DNA of 64,000 bases from Hungatella_A sp034142505 (lineage in GTDB: Bacteria; Bacillota; Clostridia; Lachnospirales; Lachnospiraceae): contig JAWZDV010000022.1 of the NCBI GenBank assembly GCA_034142505.1, positions 1-64,000 of the forward strand. The letters run 5' to 3'. The stretch's first letter is position 1, and each line of letters starts with the position of its first letter. Positions 18,399 through 26,410 of this stretch are shown one piece after another. The notes under the pieces were generated by a model. That model had not been told where the DNA came from. It saw only the letters and a list, made by a program, of their open reading frames with translations, and did no database searches. The position numbers and the translations under genes were made by a program.

Positions 18399-18591
18399 AA
18401 AAGATGAGCTTTACCGGGAGATGTCCTTTATCTGCTACTATTTTCACTGGAGTGAAGCGGAGGCGGCCGGTCTGGAACACGTACAGCGGCGCAGATGGTG
18501 TGAGGAGATCTCCCGGATTAACAAAGACTTAAATCCCTCGGATACGAAAAACGAGAAGAGTATTTTTGAGATGAAGGGAAGGCGGGGATAA
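18373..18591 (+). CDS. DUF6760 extension, reached by -1 frameshift
   Basis: This is a 72-codon -1-frame continuation of the chaperone gene, YKRGIRLYPKDELYREMSF onward. YPKDELYREMSFICYYFHW, then LEHVQRRRWCEEI, matches the DUF6760 pattern found beside the chaperone in many CIS loci. There is no ATG, GTG or TTG between the preceding -1-frame stop (18355-18357) and the first conserved residues; the first ATG (18421) would remove the conserved YPKDELY. It is therefore probably translated as a fusion to the chaperone. An ATA start at 18385 is a weak alternative. The next gene starts 3 bp after the stop. Confidence 0.75.
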   Translation, partial: YKRGIRLYPKDELYREMSFICYYFHWSEAEAAGLEHVQRRRWCEEISRINKDLNPSDTKNEKSIFEMKGRRG

Positions 18592-18594
18592 GGA

Positions 18595-19128
18595 ATGGCA
18601 GCCATTGAGGGGAATTCGCTTGTAATGAATGCGGGAATGAATCCGCTTGAAGGATTTCATTTCATGCTCCGGGTGGAGGCGGTGTTTGACCTTCCCTGCA
18701 AGAGCATCAAAGGTTTTTCAAAAGAAAATGAATATGAGTATATCCAGGAAGGCGGTCTCAACGATTATGTCCACATGCGCCGAAAACCGGTATCCAAGCC
18801 CTTTACCTTTGAGGTGGAGCGGTATGTATCCATCGATTATATTGATCCGCTGCCAAATGGGGCGGAGCTGATTCTTCCGGTGATTCTGCTGGTCAGCCAT
18901 GAGAGCGGGAATTTCTGGAGCGGGGTATCGCGGACTTATACGTTTACGGGATGCACCGTGACGGGGAAACAGTATGGGTCTCTGGAATCGGAGTCCAGCG
19001 GACTGCTCACGGAGACCACGACCATCGCTTACCGTCAGCTTCTTGTGGTGGATGTTCCCAGGAACCGAAGCGAGCCGGTGGGATTTGGGGAGAACTATAA
19101 AATGCCTGGTAATTACAGGAAACTGTAA
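18595..19128 (+). CDS. Inner tube protein 2 (gp19/Hcp-like)
   Basis: The 177-aa product is a second member of the gp19-like tube family: NPLEGFHFMLRVEAVFDLP, then KGFSKENEYEYIQEGGLND and RRKPVSKPFTFEVERYV. It differs strongly from tube protein 1. In PVC/Afp-type particles tube paralogues take different places, one forming the main tube and others the rings near the baseplate; this one may be the baseplate-proximal initiator. The start is ATG 18595, immediately after the DUF6760 frame. Confidence 0.9.
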   Translation: MAAIEGNSLVMNAGMNPLEGFHFMLRVEAVFDLPCKSIKGFSKENEYEYIQEGGLNDYVHMRRKPVSKPFTFEVERYVSIDYIDPLPNGAELILPVILLVSHESGNFWSGVSRTYTFTGCTVTGKQYGSLESESSGLLTETTTIAYRQLLVVDVPRNRSEPVGFGENYKMPGNYRKL

Positions 19129-19145
19129 AGGAGGGGCCATTTGTC

Positions 19146-22100
19146 ATGTTAACTGTTAGGGAGCCGCTGTTTTTGAAGACGGCACGGCCCATGACCAGGC
19201 TGTCTCCTGTTTTTGGTGAAAAGATCGAGAGGAATTACGATATGGCTGTCCGCCCGGCAACGGGGGAGGAACTGCTCTATTTGATGGAGGAAGCACCTTT
19301 GATTACGGTTGTGGAGGGCAGCCGGATTCAGATGACACAGTCTCATACCGACAACCGGAAACATGTGGCGATTCAGACGGTCAATCAGGTTTTAAACAGA
19401 CTGCTGCTGTGGAATGAGGTGAATTTCACCTACCAGGACCAGATTTATATTGAGAGACAGCTAAGAAGGATGGGAATCCGTGATGTGCCTTCCTTCCTGA
19501 AACAAGTGAGCGAACGCTGTGAAGGATGCAGGGAAGAATACCAGCTGATTAAAAAATATGAAAATCTTGGCAGGGTATTCCAGAAAGCGGCGGTCAGCAT
19601 GGAGATGCTGCGGGATAACAAGGGAAGCGGGAGTCACGATGCAGAGGGGGAAGCTTTGGCATTCGCGCTGTACCGTGATATCTACCGCCGTCTTGATACA
19701 GAGAAGATCTACAAAGAGACCGGCATTTTTTACCGAAATCAGGTGGCGGGAAATGAGACAACGGCACCGGCGGATGAAACGCTGCGTTTCGCGGAATATG
19801 AGCGGGTGGGACTTCTGCTGAAACTGGAGGCGGAGAAAATGGCCGCTCTCGGCAGAGCGCCTGAAATACCGGAGCCGGTAAATCCATATGAACTGGTGCA
19901 GGAATCAAACGGCTTCGCAGCAGAGACGGCGGAGCAGATGAAACGCCAATTGACCAGCGCGGTATTACTCAATCTGGCAGAACTGGTTTCTATACACCGG
20001 TTCCGGGAACCGTCTGACATTCGGCGTGAATGGACAGATTTCCGATACGCATTTCCCGGGACAGTGGTGAGTACGCTGAAGCGGTTTGAGGAATATCATC
20101 GGGAAAACCGTCATTTCACTGTGCGGGAGTATGAATTCCAGGAAGAGACGAGGAAGCTTCGCAAAGCGGAGGAGGTATTTCTCGGGAAGTTCGAGCGATT
20201 GTGGGAGAGCGGGACAGATGGGGAGGAAGGAACAGAAAACTTCTCAAAAATTCTTCAGGAATCGATGGAATTGGTTTTGGACCGGAGAGAAAAACGGCAG
20301 GAAGAGCAGGCGGCTTTGCAGGAACGGTCTGAGGGGATGGCTTGGAATTTGGAACCGGGGAATGTAGAAAGAGAGGTGCCAGGCAGGGAAGCGGTTATGC
20401 AGAAGTCTGTGCTGGTACAGGAAGAAAGTCACCGGGAAGAAAGGAAGGCGGCAGGTAAGAACGGAGAAGACCAGGCAGGGAACCAGGTGGAAAATTCTCC
20501 GGAGCGTCCGGCAGAAGAACAAACAGAAACCAGCGATTCAATGCTGGAGGGAAAATGGGAGACTGCCCCCGGATTTGTAAACTCTCAATTGACGGTGATA
20601 GAGGAGAAGCCGTTGGAACTTACCTTCCTCCAGCAGCAGGAGGCGGGGAAGGGATATTTTTCTACTTCGGAAAAACCGGAAGATCAAGCGTCGGTTCCGC
20701 CACTGCCTTCAGTTTCACGTAAGACATTGACGTACCAGCTTGCGTTGGCTGTGGAGCAGATGGAGGATCTTGCCAAGACCTGGGAAAGCATCGCCATAAC
20801 GGCCCCCGGTCTGCAAAATGCAAAAGAGACTCGGACACCGGGGGCGAAGGACGCAGGCTTATTTTTGAAGAGGCTGGAGAAAGAAACAGTTGAGATACAG
20901 CAGAAATTTCTGACGAAACAGTGGCAAGAGCAACGGCCGCCCCAGATCATCCGGACAGAACAGACCATAGAAATCCAGAATACCGGGGACGGGGGGCAAA
21001 TTGAACAAGGGAGCGCTGGATTTAAAGAGGGCCGCGGGTTTGAAACGGAACTCATTGACAGAATGTGGCCGGAACCGGCATCGCCGGCGGGTTGGGAACT
21101 CTCCCCCATGGAGATAGAGCTGGCCCGTAATCCAACAGAAACAACAGAGCCCGGAAACAAAACTATTTCCCCGCAGGATGACGTTCAGGCAGATCATCGT
21201 TTGGAGGAAATCAAGAAATATTTGGAGAATATCAGGAAGCAGGCGGTGTCAAGCCGGCAAAAATGGACAGAAACGCATATATTGAAAAAATACGATGTCC
21301 CACAACACCAGGCAGAGGAGGGGCCGGCATACGATATGGCCGGGACTGCAATATCCCCCGCGCAGGAACCATTACGGGCCGGCGCCAGCTGGAGAGAAAT
21401 AAGAACTTACGCAGATCAAATCGGTGTACAAACCACATCCAGATACCAGGAATTTGCAAAAACGCAGCTGCTGAAAACAACAGAAGCGTTGGAAGGAGGA
21501 GTGAATCTGGAACTGGTCCGGGACGCTGCGGAGTTGATGGACCTCTCCGGACAGGAGTCGCCGCAGGAGGCCGGCAGGGAGCCGGATATCAAACGGTATT
21601 TAGACAAAATCAATGAACAAAATATCTTAAAATACCGGGAACTGTCGGAAACGCAGATGTGGAAGGCCGCCGTGCCGGTGAAAAAAGTCCCGGACATGAC
21701 CCGGATGCGGGAGGAGTCCAGACAGGTGCTGACGGACCCGGCGGGGATGCTGGAGCATGTTAGAAATCTTTCCATCCATCCAACGGAAGCATCCGAAGAT
21801 CAGTCAAAAGACCGGCAGCAGCTGGAAGTTATTCTGAAACATGCAGATGACACGACGAGATATATTTATGAGCAGATCTGGAATTACAATGGGGGCGGGG
21901 CCTTGGGACAGGGCGCTTCTCCCGTGAGACCGGTATCGCCAATCCAGCTGGTTACGGATTTAAACAAAGTGATGGAGGAGCGGCGGGAACAGATACTTTT
22001 GACAAACCGGGAGTATCCGGCAGAAACAGAACTACCGCCGCGGTTAACCGGGAAGGAGGAGGAACCGTTTGCTGCCTTTGCCCGGAATGGAAGCATGGCG

Positions 22101-22427
22101 GAAGAAGGGATCAGCAGGCCGGCGCCCACTGCCTCCATCGTGTACAAACAGCCGTCCGCCCCCATAACAGGCGAACTTCTGGAACAGCTGGTAAAAAAGC
22201 AGGAAATCCAGGTGCGGAAGGAAATCAAATCTTCCATAGCCGGGACGTCCGTAAACCAGCAGAAGGAAGCGGTGAAGCAGACGGAACTTATGAAAAACCG
22301 TTCCGTGAAGGAGCTTCAGGCACTGATTGAAAAGGGGATCTCAAAACAGATGGGAACCATATCTGAAATAGTATACCACCGGCTGGAGAAAAAAATGGAA
22401 CGTGAACTGGCAAGGCGGGGGCGGTAG
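19146..22427 (+). CDS. Very large hydrophilic protein, candidate ruler or scaffold
   Basis: The 1093-aa product is rich in Glu, Gln, Lys, Arg and Pro, with no signal peptide and no membrane span. Residues 1-330 look folded (LYLMEEAPLITVVEGSRIQM, NRLLLWNEVNF). The centre is charged and low in hydrophobics, and the C terminus (KELQALIEKGISKQMGTISE) is helical. I do not recognise the family. Its position after the second tube and before the tube adaptors, and its length, suggest a tape measure or assembly scaffold; unlike many tape measures it lacks a hydrophobic stretch. The start is ATG 19146 behind AAAGGAGGGG. Confidence 0.5.
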   Translation: MLTVREPLFLKTARPMTRLSPVFGEKIERNYDMAVRPATGEELLYLMEEAPLITVVEGSRIQMTQSHTDNRKHVAIQTVNQVLNRLLLWNEVNFTYQDQIYIERQLRRMGIRDVPSFLKQVSERCEGCREEYQLIKKYENLGRVFQKAAVSMEMLRDNKGSGSHDAEGEALAFALYRDIYRRLDTEKIYKETGIFYRNQVAGNETTAPADETLRFAEYERVGLLLKLEAEKMAALGRAPEIPEPVNPYELVQESNGFAAETAEQMKRQLTSAVLLNLAELVSIHRFREPSDIRREWTDFRYAFPGTVVSTLKRFEEYHRENRHFTVREYEFQEETRKLRKAEEVFLGKFERLWESGTDGEEGTENFSKILQESMELVLDRREKRQEEQAALQERSEGMAWNLEPGNVEREVPGREAVMQKSVLVQEESHREERKAAGKNGEDQAGNQVENSPERPAEEQTETSDSMLEGKWETAPGFVNSQLTVIEEKPLELTFLQQQEAGKGYFSTSEKPEDQASVPPLPSVSRKTLTYQLALAVEQMEDLAKTWESIAITAPGLQNAKETRTPGAKDAGLFLKRLEKETVEIQQKFLTKQWQEQRPPQIIRTEQTIEIQNTGDGGQIEQGSAGFKEGRGFETELIDRMWPEPASPAGWELSPMEIELARNPTETTEPGNKTISPQDDVQADHRLEEIKKYLENIRKQAVSSRQKWTETHILKKYDVPQHQAEEGPAYDMAGTAISPAQEPLRAGASWREIRTYADQIGVQTTSRYQEFAKTQLLKTTEALEGGVNLELVRDAAELMDLSGQESPQEAGREPDIKRYLDKINEQNILKYRELSETQMWKAAVPVKKVPDMTRMREESRQVLTDPAGMLEHVRNLSIHPTEASEDQSKDRQQLEVILKHADDTTRYIYEQIWNYNGGGALGQGASPVRPVSPIQLVTDLNKVMEERREQILLTNREYPAETELPPRLTGKEEEPFAAFARNGSMAEEGISRPAPTASIVYKQPSAPITGELLEQLVKKQEIQVRKEIKSSIAGTSVNQQKEAVKQTELMKNRSVKELQALIEKGISKQMGTISEIVYHRLEKKMERELARRGR

Positions 22428-22488
22428 CCCGTATACGCGGGAGATTCTATTAGAGAGGCAGTTTACATCAAAGAGGGAGGAAACGCCC

Positions 22489-23247
22489 ATGAGCGTAGGA
22501 AAAGATTTAGTCAACAGTGTAATCGGCAATACGGAATCGGCAGTGATCAAAATCCACGATTACCGGAATGCGGCGTCGGTTCCAACAGTTCCCAATCGAA
22601 ATGCCCTCAATGTAGATGATATTTCCGCTATTCTAAAATCAGGAAACCCGGTGCCGGCCACCGCTCTTGCGGAGGAGACGAAGCTTTTTACGGTGCAGTT
22701 CAATCCATCGGAGCTGTCTCTTTCCGCGAAAGGGGAACAGGTGCAAAAGCAGTCCTCCGCCCAGCGGCCGGGAGAGCCGCCGGTGGTGGAAAGCTATACG
22801 GTGGAACCGCCGGAGGTCACCTTTTCCGTGCGTCTCATGTTTGACCACGTGATGAACCAGGACGCGTTTCTGGCGGACAAGATAATCCCGACAGCCGCCA
22901 TGGTGGCCGGGAATATCCGAAAGCTGACAGCGAAGGAGTATTCGGTACGGCCCGAGATTGAGGGATTATTGGCGGTATTACAGAACCGGTATACCAGACT
23001 GGTCACCTTTCAGTGGGGCGATTTTTCGTTTACCGGCTCCCTCGAAAGTGTGGACGCGGAGTATACCATGTTCTCCATATCCGGCCGCCCCATCCGCGGA
23101 ACGGTATCTCTGCAGATTGTACAGAGCAGCGCCTATGAAACCATGGTCCGCTGGCAGAATGATTACAAAAAAGCGTTTGGAAGCGGCGTGGCGGACTTGA
23201 CGACCACATCCCAGAAACTGGGCGGCATATTCAATCTGCCTGTTTGA
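22489..23247 (+). CDS. CIS tube-baseplate adaptor 1 (CIS_tube family)
   Basis: The 252-aa product has the CIS_tube pattern: LFTVQFNPSELSLSAKGEQ, VTFSVRLMFDHVMNQDAFL, VRPEIEGLLAVLQNR and VTFQWGDFSFTGSLESVDAEY. This is the Afp7/Pvc7-type protein that joins the inner tube to the hub. Many relatives end in a LysM domain; this one ends without one. The ATG at 22489 follows AGAGGGAGGAAA; an upstream in-frame start at 22402 overlaps the previous gene and is less likely. A paralogue follows directly. Confidence 0.88.
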   Translation: MSVGKDLVNSVIGNTESAVIKIHDYRNAASVPTVPNRNALNVDDISAILKSGNPVPATALAEETKLFTVQFNPSELSLSAKGEQVQKQSSAQRPGEPPVVESYTVEPPEVTFSVRLMFDHVMNQDAFLADKIIPTAAMVAGNIRKLTAKEYSVRPEIEGLLAVLQNRYTRLVTFQWGDFSFTGSLESVDAEYTMFSISGRPIRGTVSLQIVQSSAYETMVRWQNDYKKAFGSGVADLTTTSQKLGGIFNLPV

Positions 23248-23281
23248 GCAGGGAGAAAAAAACAGAGGGGGGAGTTCCATC

Positions 23282-23989
23282 ATGGGAATGGAAATACCGG
23301 CGAAAGCCCTGCTGGTGATCAGAGGTACACCAAGCCGGACCACGGTGCCCGGAACAAAAAATATACAGGCTATGCAAAAGGTTCTGGAAGGAGTTCCGGT
23401 GTCTGTGGACTATGCGAAAAGTGAAATCATGCGTGTCCAGTACAATCCGTCGTCCCTGTCCATCCGTGCGAACGCCAGCACGATCCAGATTAATTCCGTG
23501 CAGCAGCCGGGGGAGATCGGAGCGGTGCAGCAGCAGGAGCGGCCGCCATCGATTGTATTATCGGTAAAACTTCTGTTCAGCGCGGTAAACTCGAAGGATG
23601 CTTTTATGGCGGATAAATTCCGTCTTTCCGTGGGGGATGCGGTGTCGGCCGGTACTGCCATTGCCCAGACCGTCAAGGGCGGTTATACGGTTCGTCCACA
23701 GATTGACGGATTGATGGGAGTGATCATGGATATGAACACGAGAGGCGTGGCATTTGTCTGGCAGGACATGGTATTTGAGGGGCAGGTAAGCGACTTGAGA
23801 AGCTCCTATGATATGTTTAATATGACAGGAAATCCGATCAGCGGGTCGATTGACATGAGCATCACCCAGAATTTGGATGGAGAATCCCTAAATGCGTGGG
23901 ATAAAGCCCTGGACCGGTGCTTTACTTCGGGGATGGCGGGAAAGAACCCCCTTGAAAAAATGGGGAATTTGGTGAATTTCAATATCTGA
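23282..23989 (+). CDS. CIS tube-baseplate adaptor 2 (CIS_tube family)
   Basis: The 235-aa product is a paralogue of the preceding gene: MRVQYNPSSLSIRANAST, SIVLSVKLLFSAVNSKDAFM, VRPQIDGLMGVIMDMNTRG and VAFVWQDMVFEGQVSDLRS align block by block. No LysM domain is present. Two adjacent adaptors suggest two stacked rings, or one dedicated to the hub side. The start is ATG 23282 behind GAGGGGGGAG. Confidence 0.87.
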   Translation: MGMEIPAKALLVIRGTPSRTTVPGTKNIQAMQKVLEGVPVSVDYAKSEIMRVQYNPSSLSIRANASTIQINSVQQPGEIGAVQQQERPPSIVLSVKLLFSAVNSKDAFMADKFRLSVGDAVSAGTAIAQTVKGGYTVRPQIDGLMGVIMDMNTRGVAFVWQDMVFEGQVSDLRSSYDMFNMTGNPISGSIDMSITQNLDGESLNAWDKALDRCFTSGMAGKNPLEKMGNLVNFNI

Positions 23990-24010
23990 CATTCAGAAAG
24001 GACGGATAAC

Positions 24011-25159
24011 GTGATCCAGGGAATTTCATACAAAAGTCTGTCGGACCGATACGGTGATTTTGGCTTCCCGGTGGCGGAATTCACGATCAAAGGGAAGCCG
24101 TTTTCTAAAAATAAGGAAGCATTTCTGATTGAAAACCTGGAAATTGAGCTGGTCAGCGGTTTTGAGGCTTCGGTGGCCGAATTCTGCATCTATCACTGTT
24201 TTGACCAGGCGACGGGCCAGTTTCTGGCGGATCAGCTTTCGAATTACGTGGAGCTGGGCGCGGATATTTCGATCAGCATCGGTTATTTAAATGAAGTGAT
24301 GGAGGTGTTCCGGGGGTTTGTGGCGGGGATGAGTTACGGCTATGAGAACGGGGACTTACCCTTTGTCAAGGTAACGGCCATGGATATCAAGGGCGTGATG
24401 ATGGCCAACTGTTATTCCATGCAGTTAAAATCCAAGTCCTACGGGGAGGCGGTCCGGGAGATATTGAGGAAGCCGGCTTACACCAAGCTGGCCTCGGATT
24501 TGAAGGTGAGTGATACTCCCGACAAGAAGAAGCAGAATGACAAGGCTTCCTCCGATACGGTGGAAATGACGTCGGAGAGTGACTATGAGTTTGTGGTAAA
24601 GGCGGCGAAACGGTTTCATTTTGAATTTTTTGTGGAGCAGGGAACAGTGTATTTTCGAAAGGCGAGAAGCAGGACGGAAATTCTGGCGGAGCTGGGACTT
24701 GGACGGGGGATTGTCTCGTTTGCGATTGGATACAGTCTGACAGGGCTGGTGGAGACGGTGGAGGCGCGGTCTGTGAACGCGGGAACGGGGAAAATGATGA
24801 GCGCTTCCGGCAAGCGGAGCGGGAAGCTTTCTCCGGGGAACCAGGCAGCCAAGCTGTTGAAGAAAAGCAAAATGGTTTATATCGATCCGTCCGCCGTATC
24901 CCAGGAGCAGTTGAATGCGAGAAGTGAATATCTGATGGATACCATGGGGTACCGGTTTGGGGAATTGAATTGTGAGTGCGTGGGCATCCCGGATTTGATG
25001 CCGGGGCGTTTCATCAAAGTAACGGGACTGGGCGGGGTGGTGTCCAATCGGTTCTATATGACTAAGGTGGTCCACCGGATCGGGGAGCAGGGGTTTAGTA
25101 CTACGCTGACCGGCTGTATTGACCGGCTGGAAGAGTCAGCGGCAGGAGGTCTCATGTGA
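24011..25159 (+). CDS. Baseplate hub protein (gp27/late-control-D-like)
   Basis: The 382-aa product resembles the first half of VgrG and P2 gpD: a beta-barrel start (LIENLEIELVSGFEASVAEF), ISISIGYLNEVMEVFRGFVAG, and the later SDYEFVVKAAKRFHFEFFVEQGTVYFRK block. It forms the trimeric hub below the tube. The spike is encoded by the next gene, so the VgrG-like function is split into hub and spike polypeptides. The start is GTG 24011; its end overlaps the next gene's GTG. Confidence 0.88.
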   Translation: MIQGISYKSLSDRYGDFGFPVAEFTIKGKPFSKNKEAFLIENLEIELVSGFEASVAEFCIYHCFDQATGQFLADQLSNYVELGADISISIGYLNEVMEVFRGFVAGMSYGYENGDLPFVKVTAMDIKGVMMANCYSMQLKSKSYGEAVREILRKPAYTKLASDLKVSDTPDKKKQNDKASSDTVEMTSESDYEFVVKAAKRFHFEFFVEQGTVYFRKARSRTEILAELGLGRGIVSFAIGYSLTGLVETVEARSVNAGTGKMMSASGKRSGKLSPGNQAAKLLKKSKMVYIDPSAVSQEQLNARSEYLMDTMGYRFGELNCECVGIPDLMPGRFIKVTGLGGVVSNRFYMTKVVHRIGEQGFSTTLTGCIDRLEESAAGGLM

Positions 25160-25968
25160 GTTTGTTTGATGTGTTAGATGAAATAACGGAGAGAAATGTG
25201 ACGAAGACCGCTACCGGGGATAACCGGATCTTTGGGGTTGCCCTGGGGCTGGTGGCAAAGAATTATGACAAGGATATGCCGGGGCGTCTCTGTGTGAATG
25301 TACCGGCCCGGGACAAGGAGGCCAATGAACTTCAGTGGGCCAGGTTTGCCATGCCCTCCGGAGGGAAGAAATGGGGCCATTACTTTATGCCGGAGGTAGG
25401 GGACCAGGTGCTTCTGGCCTTTGAGAATGGAAATATTGAGAAGCCCTTTGTGATCGGCTGTGTGCCGGTTGACAGCAGCTCCTTTTTAACCGGCTCCGTG
25501 GATGAGGATAACCAGGTCAAACGGATTGTGACGAAGAACGGCAGCACGGTGAGCTTCGAGGACAACAAGGAGGGGGATGGTGAGAAGGATAAGATCACCA
25601 TTCAGACGGCGAAGAAGAAGCATACGATTTTAATGGATAATGAAAATAAGAAGATTGTCATCCAGGACCAGAACGGGGATAACCTGATCGAAATGAAGAC
25701 AGAATCCGGGCAGATGAAGATTGTGGCACAGAAAAAGCTGGAGATTCTGGTGGGTGACAACATTAAGATAAAGATGAACGGAGAAACCGGGGCAATCAAG
25801 ATCAAGGCGGATGAAGTGGGGATTGAGACCAGCAAACAGCTGAAGCTGGAATCCAACGGAACCCTGTCGGAGAAGGGCTCCCAGGTTATGGTGGAAGGAT
25901 CTTCCATGGTGAAGCTTGAGAGTAACGGAATGATGAAGGTCAGCGGGACGCCGGTGAAGATTGGGTAG
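25156..25968 (+). CDS. Spike protein (gp5/VgrG-like)
   Basis: The 270-aa product has an OB-fold start (IFGVALGLVAKNYDKDMPGR, then HYFMPEVGDQVLLAFENGN, the conserved gp5/VgrG block) and a repetitive beta-helix tail with short strands such as IKMNGETGAIKIKADEVGI. It forms the trimeric needle tipped by the DUF4280 protein. No lysozyme or effector domain is fused. The start is GTG 25156, overlapping the hub stop. Confidence 0.93.
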   Translation: MSLFDVLDEITERNVTKTATGDNRIFGVALGLVAKNYDKDMPGRLCVNVPARDKEANELQWARFAMPSGGKKWGHYFMPEVGDQVLLAFENGNIEKPFVIGCVPVDSSSFLTGSVDEDNQVKRIVTKNGSTVSFEDNKEGDGEKDKITIQTAKKKHTILMDNENKKIVIQDQNGDNLIEMKTESGQMKIVAQKKLEILVGDNIKIKMNGETGAIKIKADEVGIETSKQLKLESNGTLSEKGSQVMVEGSSMVKLESNGMMKVSGTPVKIG

Positions 25969-25981
25969 AGGAGGGATCAGG

Positions 25982-26410
25982 ATGGCGGACAGGAATTATT
26001 TGGGAACCGGAATGAAGTTTCCGGTGCAGGCGGACCCTGGTACGGGGCGGTTTGCCATGGCGTCCGGCGTGGAGAGCGTGAGGGAATCCGTTTATATCAT
26101 CCTCATGACAGCCAGAGGAGAGCGGTGGATGGTGCCGGGATTTGGCAGCAATATCAACTCCTATACATTTATGGATACGTCGGCCACCATGCTGAACCTG
26201 ATGCAAAATGATCTGCGAAGGCAGATTCTCACACAGGAACCCCGGATATCGGATGTGGAGATCACCTTCGACCAGTCCGGGCAGGAGGGCTGTCTGCTGG
26301 TCAATGTGGAGTATACGGTCAGCGCACGTCACATGCGGGACAGTCTGGTCTTTCCGTTTTATTTACAAGCTGTAAGGGAGGGCGCGGCAGATGGACCTGT
26401 GGAAGAGTGA
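25982..26410 (+). CDS. Baseplate wedge protein (gp25-like)
   Basis: The 142-aa product fits the GPW/gp25 family: GTGMKFPVQADPGTGRFAM, then the conserved ARGERWMVPGFGSNINSYTF. gp25 links wedge and sheath and starts sheath assembly. The ATG at 25982 follows AGAGGAGGGATCAG. Its 3' end overlaps the next gene by 20 bp. Confidence 0.93.
   Translation: MADRNYLGTGMKFPVQADPGTGRFAMASGVESVRESVYIILMTARGERWMVPGFGSNINSYTFMDTSATMLNLMQNDLRRQILTQEPRISDVEITFDQSGQEGCLLVNVEYTVSARHMRDSLVFPFYLQAVREGAADGPVEE

Noticed and set aside
18421..18591. ATG 18421 as an independent start of the DUF6760 gene
   Set aside because: It would delete the conserved YPKDELY segment, and no ribosome site precedes it.
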